Assembly: GCA_000934455.1 (NCBI GenBank)
Contig: JXUT01146791.1
Coordinates: 1-21,056 of the forward strand
From: Apostichopus parvimensis
Taxonomy: Eukaryota; Echinodermata; Holothuroidea; Aspidochirotida; Stichopodidae
Direction: 5' to 3'
Length of the DNA: 21,056 nucleotides
Shown here in pieces: positions 9,880-19,138 of the stretch; position 1 is the first letter of the stretch; each line of letters begins with the position of its first letter. Below the pieces are notes generated by a model. The model was given only the letters and a program-made list of their open reading frames with translations. It was not told the origin of the DNA and ran no database searches. Position numbers and translations under genes: made by a program.

Positions 9880-10360
9880 GGACTTGTCGTTTCTATGCTA
9901 GCTCAGGATCTTCTTCAGGAGGGACAAAGATAGGATTAAGAGAAGAGGGTAGAGAGTAAACTAAAGAAGGACAAAGACAGAAAAGTGTGGAGAAACAAAA
10001 GGTGGAAGAGAGCTTCGAGAAGAGGGGTGACAGAGGGGGAACATGGGGAGATGGGAGGGGGGGAAAGGAGAAGAAATGTTAGTCACGTCCTTCCTGAATG
10101 TTGAGCCCATGAGGTTGAATGGTGCAAAGGCGTTGCATCCACAGTCTCTCTCTGCTGATTAGTACTAGGTCAGGACGGCTACCTAAGGATTCAGTGTCCT
10201 GTAGGGACATGTCATTAATGGTATGGTTGGGAAGGGTAAAGTGTTCTCCAACCGGGGTCTCAGTCTTCATGGTGTTGACTGTGGATCCGAACCATAGAAC
10301 CCGCTTCTTGAGGGTGGTTTTAGTTTCACAAACCATATAACCTTTCATCCAGAAATTTAA
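9880..10360 (-). mobile_element. 5'-truncated Penelope-like retroelement remnant, antisense to the gene
   Basis: Read on the minus strand, the segment holds the C-terminal part of a GIY-YIG endonuclease-type reading frame (10079-10348). A pyrimidine-rich 3' region and a conserved-looking tail with CTGAAGAAGATCCTGAG…GAAAC near 9889-9918 follow it. Reverse transcriptase sequence is absent: beyond about 10360 the sequence becomes AT-rich and unrecognisable. 5' truncation is usual for these elements. The insertion lies between exons 1a and 1b, opposite to the direction of transcription, so it would be spliced out of the exon 1a transcript. The precise ends and target-site duplication are not visible to me. 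Confidence 0.7.
10079..10348 (-). pseudogene. Penelope-like element GIY-YIG endonuclease, C-terminal fragment
   Basis: The 89-codon frame carries the ordered blocks of the GIY-YIG domain found at the C-terminus of many Penelope-like polymerases. They are YMVCETKTTLKKR (a degraded Y-V-G-E-T…R block, residues 4-16), PVGEHFTLPNHTINDMSL (residues 32-49), SRERLWMQRLCTIQPHGLN (residues 66-84) and a terminal EGRD. The glutamate of SRERLW and the asparagine of HGLN, expected active-site or structural residues, remain. The YVG block is altered and the usual histidine after the arginine helix (FYGHRS-like in relatives) reads LWFGS, so the domain is probably dead. No reverse transcriptase precedes it. 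The frame is still open, suggesting only moderate age. It is not an exon of the host gene, being on the opposite strand. Confidence 0.75.
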
Positions 10361-11383
10361 GTTTCCATAGAATGTTTTTCTTTAATTTAATAAATTTTTT
10401 ACTTCAGTAACTGAGATAATTCTTGTTTCAAACTAAACTGAGGATATTATATCTACCTTTCCAAGTATTGATCTTTAATTTATTTACAGAAGTGCTCCTT
10501 TAATTTACATGGAGACTATTTTTTATTTATGATTTTTTTTTTGGGTAAGAAGCTGGTACATCATAATCTTATATATGATTGTTGACAAGCCTGAGGGGAA
10601 TGGATGGTATTTTGTAATGGTAGAGAGCTGATTGCACACAGAGCTCAATGGGAAAATATCATAGCCTTATAATACAAGTATCTCTGACATTCTCGGTAAG
10701 TGTGTGTGTGCCTGTTTTCCATACCAGCACCTTCAAATCACATGTATGGATATATACATATGTAAACAATGACCTGAACCCCAAATGACGTTCCCTGCAG
10801 GCAGAATATAACGTTATTTTCTGTGGGTGATTTTGTACACATATGTACTGCGCGTCTGCGCCTAACCTATACTATAAAGTTTGTATGCTATGATGCACCT
10901 GGATCAATGGAAGTGATATCTACTTAACTGTGACATGGAGTATGCGCGAGGGCTCTTCCAACTCGTTGCTGTTTATATTTGAGACGATTTTGATATTTTG
11001 TTTGAGTGAAACATCTGCTCATTAGTTAGAAGAATTCAGTGATATAAGTTACTGAATTCCACACACAACAAACTGGAGCCTTCGGTCTCAGCAGCCCCCG
11101 GTGTTGCATAACCCAACGGAAGCCTGCGCCTATCTGCAAAGGCCTATGTCGTTATCAAAGTCTTACTTCCTTGCTGATTAGAAGTGCAAATGAGAATGTT
11201 AGACGATAGTAACAGGGAGTGATCGCTTTGGAGGAAATTAAGTGGGACAACATTTATTGCCTGACAATTCTAAAATTTAGTTAGTTCAAGTGCCTGAGGT
11301 TGGAATTAAATTCTCACGCAAAGGAGTGTCATACATTTGGGATATAGTTGAATATACAAAAAAAAAAATTGTTGGTTTTCATT

Positions 11384-12453
11384 ATGGATTGGATCAGGAG
11401 TCATTTACAAAGCATACTACCGGACAGAGAACATGGCAACCTGGACTACGGGCACAGTATCCAAGGCAAGGAAGACAAGGAAGATAGTAACGACACAGTG
11501 GTGGTAGAAGAGGTAGAGGATGGGGAGTTTATGGATATAGAGGCCGGTGGCACGGAGGGACCATCAAAAGAAAGGAAACCGGAACAATATCAGACTGACA
11601 GTGGAAGAACTGAACACACATCAGCTGTGGATTTTATAAAGACAGGATTAGACGGCCATGATGATGATATAGGCCGTACAGAGAGTGAAATACGTTCTCC
11701 ATCCAATACTGATGATGCAGGCCAGAGTCAATTAAGTGAAAAAATCGAAATGGAGTACCAAATGGTGACTGAACAGGATTTGTTGGGTGTTCGAGGAGGC
11801 CAGGGCCGGATAGAGCAGGTATTACCACAGGACATGGCAGAGTTAGAACGAACAAGGCACAAGAAATCTCAAATGGAGGAAAGTTCAACACTGTCTGGAT
11901 TGTTAACATTTGTGGAGACATTAGAAGCTGATGTTCCTGTTGCCAGAGGGCAGGAGGTCCTGCAGTGCGTAAATAGTAGAGACATGCACGGAGATATTTC
12001 AGATGATGGTTTAGACTCAAGAGGATCAAATCATGGGGACGGTGCATCACCACGGGGTGGCATGGCGCAGCTACATAAGACACCGGACGAACCTCAAGCT
12101 ATAGATGAAATGTCCAAATTATCTTTCGAAAGGCCTTCGTACGAACCAGTGCCCCTCATTCGTGTGAAGTCGTCAGCACACGTTCATTCGGAATCGTCCG
12201 ATGATGTATTCTTCCAGACTTACAGGAGGAGCGGAAGAAACTTCTCTCTTCCTACGTTATCAGGAACAGCACCCCATCTTCATCCCACAGAGTTGATGAT
12301 GCTAGAGAATGTGCTTTGGGAACTTAAAAGCGAATTGGAAGATGAAATACTGCTGGAGAAGCCTCTCGTAGACAGACGGAAATCGTCATTGCCGGGCACG
12401 CTTGTAGATGTAGGGGCGTTGAAGCCTACTTCCAACCAAGTCATCATACAATG
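11384..12453 (+). CDS. IQSEC-like ARF-GEF, alternative long first coding exon 1b
   Basis: An open frame starts at an ATG with good context (A at -3, G at +4; in-frame TAG at 11345) and runs 356 codons plus two bases to CAATG|GTATCA. The residual TG joins the G of exon 2 to give Trp, then DSSEAASNRR in frame. This is the same phase as exon 1a and the only plausible phase-2 GT near the end; the +5 C makes the donor weak. The protein is acidic and mostly disordered (VVVEEVEDGEFMDIEAGG near the start, many Ser/Asp/Gly). A helix-prone stretch, TELMMLENVLWELKSELEDE, at about residues 304-323 could form a coiled coil, and RRKSSLPG at about 336-343 is a basophilic phosphosite type. I recognise no domain, and it does not resemble the vertebrate IQSEC N-terminus I know. 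The length, GC rise and phase argue for real coding sequence; membership in this gene is inference. Confidence 0.6.
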
Positions 12454-12520
12454 GTATCAGTCTCAATTCACACTTTGTTATTTCTTTACTTCTATTTACG
12501 ATAAAAGATGTATAGAGTAA

Positions 12521-12526
12521 AATAAA
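12521..12526 (+). other. Poly(A) signal abutting the exon 1b read-through stop
   Basis: AATAAA follows directly after the TAA (12518-12520) that closes the exon 1b frame if its donor is not used, and GT/T-rich sequence (ctgttgtttatac, about 12550-12563) comes soon after. The spacing is what intronic polyadenylation needs. In AT-rich DNA the hexamer also arises by chance, so this is a candidate only. Confidence 0.35.
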
Positions 12527-12884
12527 CAATTTTCTATTCCCACTTTCCAACTGTTGTTTATACAGTTTGCAGTTTCTTTGGATGTAATTCATTCCTTGAA
12601 TCTTCAAATTTCATGTAAAGACAACACTGTTTTGGAAATTGTAATTTCATGGCATGAAACCCTTCAGTTAAACGTTTCATCTTCAAAAGTGTCCCGCAAT
12701 ATTAATAAAGCACTTGGAGAGTCGTCAAAGTCATATTTCAAAGTCATCATGGAGTGAAGGGAGTTTCTAGTCCTTTGTCTTTTATCATTCAAGTTCTTTG
12801 TCATATGTCAGTGCTCAAATTTATATATAAATTCCATCCCTACAATTTCAAAATATTTAGTCACTTGATGGAAATACAAAGTGC

Positions 12885-13340
12885 TTAAAGGCATCGAAGA
12901 CCCGCCCCAAACCGTGTGCCACGCTCTGAAAAAGTTAACTTTCCATTGCTTGCAAGTGAAGTTTTCTTCATGTCCCTACAAAATGCAGACAGTAATGAAA
13001 CGTGATACCTTGTTATCTTTAGCTGGGCCTGAGATGTCCATCGCTGCTATGTACACTGTGCTGTGGGTATTGACTGCAGCTGTATGTACTGACTGTACAC
13101 TAGTGTCTAATTACCGACGGTAGCAAGCTGTGTTTGTATTTACTGGGATCGATGGTGGTGTCTAGCACTTCTGTTACACCTCATTTGAAACTAGGTTAGA
13201 TTACCGGCATTAGGCGTTTCTTTTTGCGCGAGTCTTCACACCCTTCAAGGAAAGTCTGTGTGCAGGGGTGATGTCTTTCTATGCATATTGCTGTCTGCCA
13301 TACAGCATAGTGTGGCAATTTACCGGCAGAACAAACGTTC
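12885..13340. repeat. Possible interspersed repeat with recurring TTACCG(G/A)C motifs
   Basis: The block begins near 'cttaaaggcatcgaagacccgcccc' and carries about 15 CpGs in intronic surroundings that have few. The motif attaccgacgg (13110), attaccggca (13201) and tttaccggca (13319) recurs three times. The style suggests a repeat family common in the host genome. I found no terminal inverted repeats and cannot name it. Confidence 0.3.
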
Positions 13341-14082
13341 ATATATGGTTTACAGTCATGAGAGATATTGCATATCTAGAGTAAATTAATACAGAGTATC
13401 AATACATTTAAATAGTTACATGAAAGGAAGCAAGCCTGTGTCTGATACATCAAGTTTGATAGTTAATAGTGCAGTACAATTGTTGTTTAAACTTTCATAA
13501 TTTGTATTGTTCTGTTTTGTTTTACTTCTTTGGCCATGATTCTGAGAAGTTGTAAGTTCTAACCCAGAAAACGATGTCTTAATGTCCCCAACAATTTGAA
13601 GTTGAAGCTTAAAGTCGTTACATAATTTGAGTTTATATTACAGGTCAGTGCCTGTTTGTATCAATTACATGTGTTTTTGAATAAAGGGTTTTCTATAAAC
13701 CCTTTACCAGCTTCCTGGTTGACTGACTACACAGACTGCCATACATATATCACTATTACAGTTTCATGCATAAAGTATGCATTGAGTGCCATTTATATAA
13801 ACTAACCATTAACCAATATACTCTCTAAGCTAGAAGCCATTTCAGTACCCTGCAGTACTGTGTGTCTCAGTTTGGAAATCTATAAATACAGCTTGCACTT
13901 TCATCTCCACTTTGATGGTACAAATGTAATTGCCAGTGTGACCTTGTGAGTTTCATTTGATTTAAAGCACTCTGTTTACTGTTTATTGAACGGTGGATGT
14001 TGAAGCTGATTCTGTATTGCTTTTGGTACTTACAATCTGCTTATCGGTACTCATAGGGCAGAGGAGTTTGCGTGGGGCTTGC

Positions 14083-14127
14083 GGGAAGGAAGGGAGGGGA
14101 GGGGAGGGGAGGGAGGGAGGGAGGGAG
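14083..14127 (+). repeat. Purine tract, strong G-quadruplex pattern
   Basis: gggaaggaagggaggggagg and its continuation form at least eight runs of three or four G separated by single A or short spacers on the coding strand. In the exon 1b and 1a pre-mRNA this would be an RNA G-quadruplex candidate about 1.2 kb upstream of the exon 2 acceptor. Confidence 0.85.
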
Positions 14128-14696
14128 TCCAAGTGAGTTTAGAGACCGTAACTTCAGGTTTTGGTTGCCGTTGCTGACATCTCTATAGATCAATGCTGTA
14201 CAATTTGAACTTGCAAAAGGGACACTATATCCATTGATGGCAGTCAACATGGCCATATAAATGAACAGACAATTTTGCCTGTGCATGTGCATTTCTAATG
14301 ATAATTTCTTATTTATATATTTCTAGCAGTTAACCATACTTTTACTTTGTTCCTTGTGACTTTGGTGAACACCTCTTAGCGTGATATCTTGAAAGGAAAA
14401 ATTAAGCCCTTAACATCTTGATACAAGTGATTGCTACAAGGGTTTGTTTATATCTTTTGTATGTAAACAAGAAGATACAATAATAGATAGGAACAGCTAC
14501 TCGGTATTTATATGAAAGGTCCGTGAGCTAGTTTATTAAGATGTTTATCTAAGTGTCATTAACTCCAACCAACTATTAAAAGTGAATCAAATAGAAGCAA
14601 TTACTTAATAGAAACAAAATTCAGTGACACACTGCCCTTTTGCCAGGCCTATGTCATAACAAAGTATGAACACCGAGGCACTTACAAGACTATAAG

Positions 14697-14786
14697 ATGA
14701 CATTGAAATTAGCATAGATATCCACGTATCTACAGTATTACATGACATTGAAGTTAGCATATAGATATCCATGTATCTATTTTGCA
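14697..14786. repeat. 45-bp tandem duplication
   Basis: The unit atgacattgaaattagcat…atccacgtatcta (14697-14741) is repeated as atgacattgaagttagcat…atccatgtatcta (14742-14786) with a few substitutions and a 2-bp indel. The second copy has lost similarity at its end. It is intronic. Confidence 0.8.
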
Positions 14787-15342
14787 ATGCTTAACTTTGA
14801 TTGGGGTGGTTGTGATGTAACATCAATCAGCTTTTTTTGGGGGACACTGTAGGGAAATCTCATTGAAACTAATTACAGGCTTCTTTATAGTCTATATAAG
14901 GACGAAAACTAATGTGTAAGTGTCTGAAGATTGCTAATAGGAACACCTTTGCAGTTGTTGTTGGATTTCCTAAAGAAACACAACATTTAATATAGTATGA
15001 AGTGTTTGATTATTTTGTACATAATTATCAGATACCAATGGGATTCATCTTTGTAAATCATAAATAATATTGGAGAGGAAACAATCCTCTCGACTGCTTG
15101 GAGTGATCTAAACTATATAAGCTCATTCTTTCTCGTTTAGGTTTTGAGGTTAATATGTTTAACAGGTGTTTGGTAGTTCCCAAGTGCTTGTTGGTACAGT
15201 ATACTGGAAGTGAGCCATCCTTTCATTGGTTGGAAGTATAATATCTCTTAATCTGAATACATATCACTTAAATCTATGAAAACATATTTAGTCTGGATTT
15301 TAATCAGCTCACGGTTGATATTTTTTTCTTTTTCTGTCACAG

Positions 15343-15790
15343 GGACTCTTCCGAGGCTGCTTCCAACAGAAGGATCAGCTCACCAATTGTAAGGACTGAT
15401 GAACTGAGGGAAGCCCACGAGCGTCTCGAAACACCGCCCCCTACTAAACCCAGAAAACTAGTCACCCCAGCAGTGAGCAAGAGGGGTGGGGACATCCCAG
15501 TTAAAGCGATCAAAATCCAAACAGATAGGAATAAGAACTCCACCAAACCCGGCGGCACCAATGATACCATCTACGAAGACAGGGAGTCCCCTCAGAACAA
15601 CAGAAGAAGTGGCGCTTACACCCCTCCGAACAGGAACCGCAGGCCCGACTCTAAGATATCACCCCAGGGGAAGCCCCCTCTCAGACGGGAGAAATCAATA
15701 ACTCAACGTCGGGAGGAAGAGAGGCAGATCCAGAAATCGAGAGCTTTCAGCAATTCGTATGAACTGTCAGCTGATCTGTATAATAAACAA
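15343..15790 (+). CDS. IQSEC-like ARF-GEF, common exon 2
   Basis: The exon begins after a strong acceptor (poly-pyrimidine tract, cacAG at 15341-15342) and ends CAA|GTAAGT, a consensus donor, in phase 0. It contributes one base plus 149 codons: DSSEAASNRR at the start, then a basic, Pro/Ser/Asn-rich linker, then EEERQIQKSRAFSNSYELSA and DLYNKQ at the end. The last block closely matches the vertebrate IQSEC sequence immediately before the IQ region (…[20 protein letters not shown]…), which identifies the gene. The linker is not conserved in the family and looks disordered. In the exon 1a isoform it covers residues 17-165. The exon is shared by both alternative starts because both leave two bases of a codon. 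Arginine repeats (RREEER, RNRRP) may aid binding to membranes or acidic partners; that is inference. Confidence 0.88.
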
Positions 15791-17315
15791 GTAAGTCAAA
15801 GGTCGTCAGATAACTAACTATATACTACATGATTTCAATTTCAAGAAGAATGCAGAAAAGTGGCTTTAAGTTTGTAAAATTGTCAGGTCAAGTTTAATAC
15901 TTCATCAAAGTATGACAGATCAACAAGTATGACATCATCCTTACTGACTTTAGAGGAAAAAACCATTACCCCTCATGATGGCACTCTTTTTCTATTTCCC
16001 CCCCCCCCCGTGATAAACGTTCAAACATCCCACAACCTAATCTCTCCCCCTTCCCCTCTCCTCTCCCCCTCCTACCCACCAACAACAGATAACGTCAGGA
16101 TAGTATTGTGTCAGTCTGGACGCTATTAACCTGCAAAATATCACGTAAGGATAAAGAAGAAAAAAAAACAATAGATATTAATACGTCATTCGTTTGAGCA
16201 TGCTGTCCCTCATCTGAAAGAAAATACAATTGTTATTTTTTAGTCATCCGATTCTAAATTGTTGACGTACGTCTAGATTTCAAACCAAGTGCAAACTTTA
16301 CAAAGACTTATGACTTTTGAAGTGTGGATATAAAACGGTATACCTTAATGAGTGGTCCATCAATCTCGTTCTTTTTTGACGAAAAAGGAGAAGATATTTA
16401 TGGTCGGATCAATCATACGTTATATCTGATCTCCCAAGTCTAGTTTTGTTGCCGTGGCAGCGAGCAGTTAGGTCAACGGGAACTGCTTTTCACAATATGT
16501 CATTGCCCAATGGGCGTTTCTGTTTACATACTTTACCTAAGGTAACCCCACACCGAGGCAGGGGTAGTTATTTGAGATCCAGTGACGTATTGCGCTATAG
16601 TGATTTCCTCTTCATGCTGAGATTCCTTTTAACTAAGCTCTGTCTTGGAACTAAAACAATAGTGATTGTTGATTGTCATGGCTATTTTATCAGATAATTA
16701 TTAAATAGACCAACTTGGGAAATGTCACAACTTACATGGAAAAAGTTTTTATTTTTAAACGAGAGAAAATGGGAATTGAAGATGTGGCATATTTGCGTTC
16801 ATTAATTTTTACAATCCCTCCCTCGAAAACAAGTTATTGATTAATAAGGGGTTTTCTAAAAGCTTTTGAAGGCTATATTTTACAATCTTAAATTTTGGTG
16901 TCGTAAACTAGCGCACAAGTTTAGTATTCATGATCGAAAAAAAAATTAGCATTCTAACTTGAAAGGGAAACCAGAGGGAATATAATGCTGTTTGTTTAAT
17001 TTCATTCCTTGCAACAAAATTGGAACACATTCCATCATGTGACATGATCATGTGACAAGAAACAAAATTGTTTCCTGCTCAAAGAAATATGTCAAGCACA
17101 GATTGAATGTATTCATGTTACACGAAACTTCAGTAGTTACATTCCAAGATTATTCCTAAAGAATATTTTAAGATCATCTGAAACGTATTAACCTCTATAG
17201 TGTTTAGGTAGATTTCATCGCGTAAAGTATCTTTATCGTGAATTCCGATAGTTCCTCGCTCCTCGCGAGACCTAAGTTCCTTTTTCATCCTAACTTGATC
17301 CTGCTTCCTCGACAG
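15791..17315 (+). other. Intron between exons 2 and 3
   Basis: The donor is GTAAGT at 15791. The acceptor is ctgcttcctcgacAG at 17314-17315, with a near-perfect branch sequence CCTAAC at 17289-17294, 22 bases upstream. Inside are a C12 tract (15998-16009) with further C-rich sequence at about 16040-16080, an X-box-like site GTTGCCGTGGCAGC (16448-16461, one mismatch to the RFX consensus) and a twin TCATGTGA element (17034-17057). The 83-codon frame at 16446-16697 is not credible as an exon. Confidence 0.85.
17034..17057. promoter_or_regulatory. Twin M-box / E-box (TCATGTGA) direct repeat
   Basis: ATCATGTGACA occurs exactly twice, at 17034-17044 and 17047-17057, with a 13-bp period. TCATGTGA (reverse TCACATGA) is the M-box form recognised by MiT/TFE bHLH-zip factors. 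Two sites in direct repeat about 260 bp upstream of exon 3 could be an intronic enhancer element. Function is inferred from the motif alone. Confidence 0.35.
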
Positions 17316-19138
17316 GTTGAAATGCTAGAGAGAAGGTACGGTGGTCGACAACGAGCCCAGTCAGCAGCCAGAGTGATTCAGGAAGCCTATCGTAAATACG
17401 AGATGAATCGTGAATTTCAGAAGCTACGAAGGACCCGCTCCGAGTCGCGCATCTCCAAATACTTGGACCACCATCTACGCCAAACCAAGGAGTGGGGTAT
17501 GCACAGCAACCGTGCAAAGGTCATGGTGATAGAAGAACCTCCCGGAGGCGAGGTAGTGGCGAGGGGCGGTGGGATTGATCAGCAGAGGCTACGCAAAAGT
17601 GAGACAATAGACCTCTCTGAGGTGAACGGCAAGCGTAGTAACGGACCTCTACAACACAGGAACAATTGCAATAATGTCGGACCCAAAGGAATCCCAGATT
17701 CAAGAACTACTAAAACTCTGACTCAGACACAGACTTCTAAAAAAGTGGTTGTCAAGGTCACCCTGCAACGCAATGAAGACGGCGTTGAGGTACCTAGGTT
17801 CACTGACAGCATGGAGAGCAGTATAGAACGGAGGAGGGACTTTATGCCTCCGACCGTGGACAGGGCTGGTCCCCACAAAGCTGCTCGATCAGTGGAGAGG
17901 AAAGTCATCATTACCACTCAAAATGAAAGCTTTATCGCAAGGAACACTAGTCCCGTGCCGTCACGGTCTCCGAGTGGAAACTTTGCCCGGCAAGGGTACG
18001 CAGCGAAAGCTTCCATGATTCCTATACCCAGCGATCACAGAGGAGGAGCTGTACCCAGCCCCCCTACGAGGGTCACTGGCCCCCCTATTAATAAATCCAA
18101 ACAGCCCCCACCTCCACCGCAGCGGCAGTACGGTAGTCCCAACACATCTCCACGTCCTTCAGTGGACTACAACAGATCAGGAATAGACAATAGCGCCACC
18201 ACCACACAGGTCAAAGTTCAAGATGTATCAGGTTCCACAGGAAGGAAAGCGGTCGTTGATACGTCTGATTCACTACAAAGCAGAGAGGAAGATCGGAAGG
18301 AAGGAGTGTCCAGTGTACAATCGATGGGAGATCAGTATTACAGAGACTCACAGTCATCGCAACAACAGATCGACAGGCAGGACAACAGAGCAGTACACTA
18401 CGACAACACAGACGGCCAGGAGAATGGCAAAGCTGTCATAGTGACCCCAGTGGTAACGGCAGCAAACATTCCAGTACAGGCTAGCAGAAAAAAGAACCAC
18501 TCCGAAGGGGATCCACTGGGGAGCAGCGCAAAGGAAATGACGTTTGATGACCGCCCGCAGTACCCTGCGACCAACACCGGTATCGCAGGGATGGAACAAA
18601 ATGGACCTACCCACAGGAATAACTTTGATTTCTTGGAGATCCATAGCCCTGTACCCTCGGTGCAGATACACAAGCCTCACGGTGCCCATCAAAAGACGGA
18701 CCATTATTCGTCCTCGGATTCGGAAGACTCCGAGGATGAGGACACCAGGAGGCCCAGGTCGGCTACCTCGGATATGGGCCAGGCGGAGCACAGTCAATTG
18801 CCCAAGGCCCGTAGCATGGGAAACATGAATTCTCCCGTTTGGAAGCGTAAAGCCATGGACCCGAACAATAAATCGAAGAGCATGTCCCTCACGAATGGCT
18901 CAGAGATTCTGCCGAGGTCCGAGACCCGGGAGAGCGTGAGTAGCGAGAGCAGCGGGTCGTCAAAGTTTACCGGCGGCGATGACTCTTCGAGTATATCGGA
19001 GAGCGTGGACAGTTTAACGGGAGAACTGAATTATAACCAAGAACTCTTTGAGAAAAGAACGTCAGCCCCATCTCTTTCAATACCGATGACCGCGACCAGA
19101 AAACGAAGGTATCGACTGGGTGTCAATCTCTTTAACAA
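17316..19138 (+). CDS. IQSEC-like ARF-GEF, common exon 3 (IQ motif to Sec7 boundary)
   Basis: The exon begins in phase 0 with VEMLERRYGG and ends FN-AA|GTGAGT, leaving two bases; 607 codons, residues 166-772 of the exon 1a form. Order: VEMLERRYGG; IQ motif IQEAYRKYEMNREF (17376-17417, residues 186-199), lacking the usual Gly and second Arg as the vertebrate IQSEC motifs do; a long disordered region with PPPPPQ (about 18104-18121, an SH3-ligand type); an acidic SSSDSEDSEDED run (about 18706-18741); a Ser-rich stretch; then RKRRYRLGVNLFN, matching the family's RKRHYRIGLNLFN before Sec7. IQSEC proteins exchange GDP for GTP on ARF6 and related ARFs at the plasma membrane and postsynaptic density, with calmodulin bound at the IQ motif; the fly orthologue Schizo/Loner acts in myoblast fusion and axon guidance. 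The catalytic Sec7 and PH domains lie to the right. An in-frame ATG at 17238 is intronic and not a start. Confidence 0.92.

Larger units (their letters stand above)
8827..11383 (+). other. Intron (exon 1a isoform) and 5' flank of exon 1b
   Basis: Non-coding sequence between the two alternative first exons. It contains an 18-bp tandem duplication (9116-9151) and an antisense Penelope-like remnant (about 9880-10350). A consensus donor CTCG|GTAAGT (GT at 10696-10697) could end an untranslated first exon for the exon 1b transcript. CpG-bearing sequence around 10845-10980 (actgcgcgtctgcgcc, tatgcgcgagggc) may be its promoter. A 10-codon upstream ORF starts within gcaaatgagaatg near 11188. None of these is proven. 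Confidence 0.4.
12454..15342 (+). other. Intron between exon 1b and exon 2
   Basis: This intron runs from the donor GTATCA to a strong acceptor: the uninterrupted pyrimidine tract tttttttctttttctgtcac (15321-15340) followed by AG at 15341-15342. No further coding exon is supported. It holds a CpG-bearing block at about 12885-13340, a purine G-rich tract at 14083-14127 and a 45-bp tandem duplication at 14697-14786. The 80-codon frame at 12881-13123 has no family resemblance and no splice context. Confidence 0.6.

Noticed and set aside
11634-12083. Minus-strand frame of 149 codons inside exon 1b
   Set aside because: Antisense shadow of the coding frame, rich in Leu/His/Pro without domain features.
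12881-13123. Plus-strand 80-codon frame in the intron
   Set aside because: No splice context or recognised family; the segment looks like an interspersed repeat.
16446-16697. 83-codon frame in the intron between exons 2 and 3
   Set aside because: Would interrupt the precise phase-0 junction of exons 2 and 3 that recreates the conserved family sequence; no homology.
17238-17315. ATG and open frame extending 78 bases upstream of exon 3
   Set aside because: It runs through the branch point and pyrimidine tract of a clear acceptor at 17314-17315. Family homology begins exactly at VEMLERRYGG, and exon 2 ends in the matching phase.
18354-18797. Minus-strand frames of 147 and 91 codons inside exon 3
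   Set aside because: Antisense shadows of the GC-richer coding exon; no homology.
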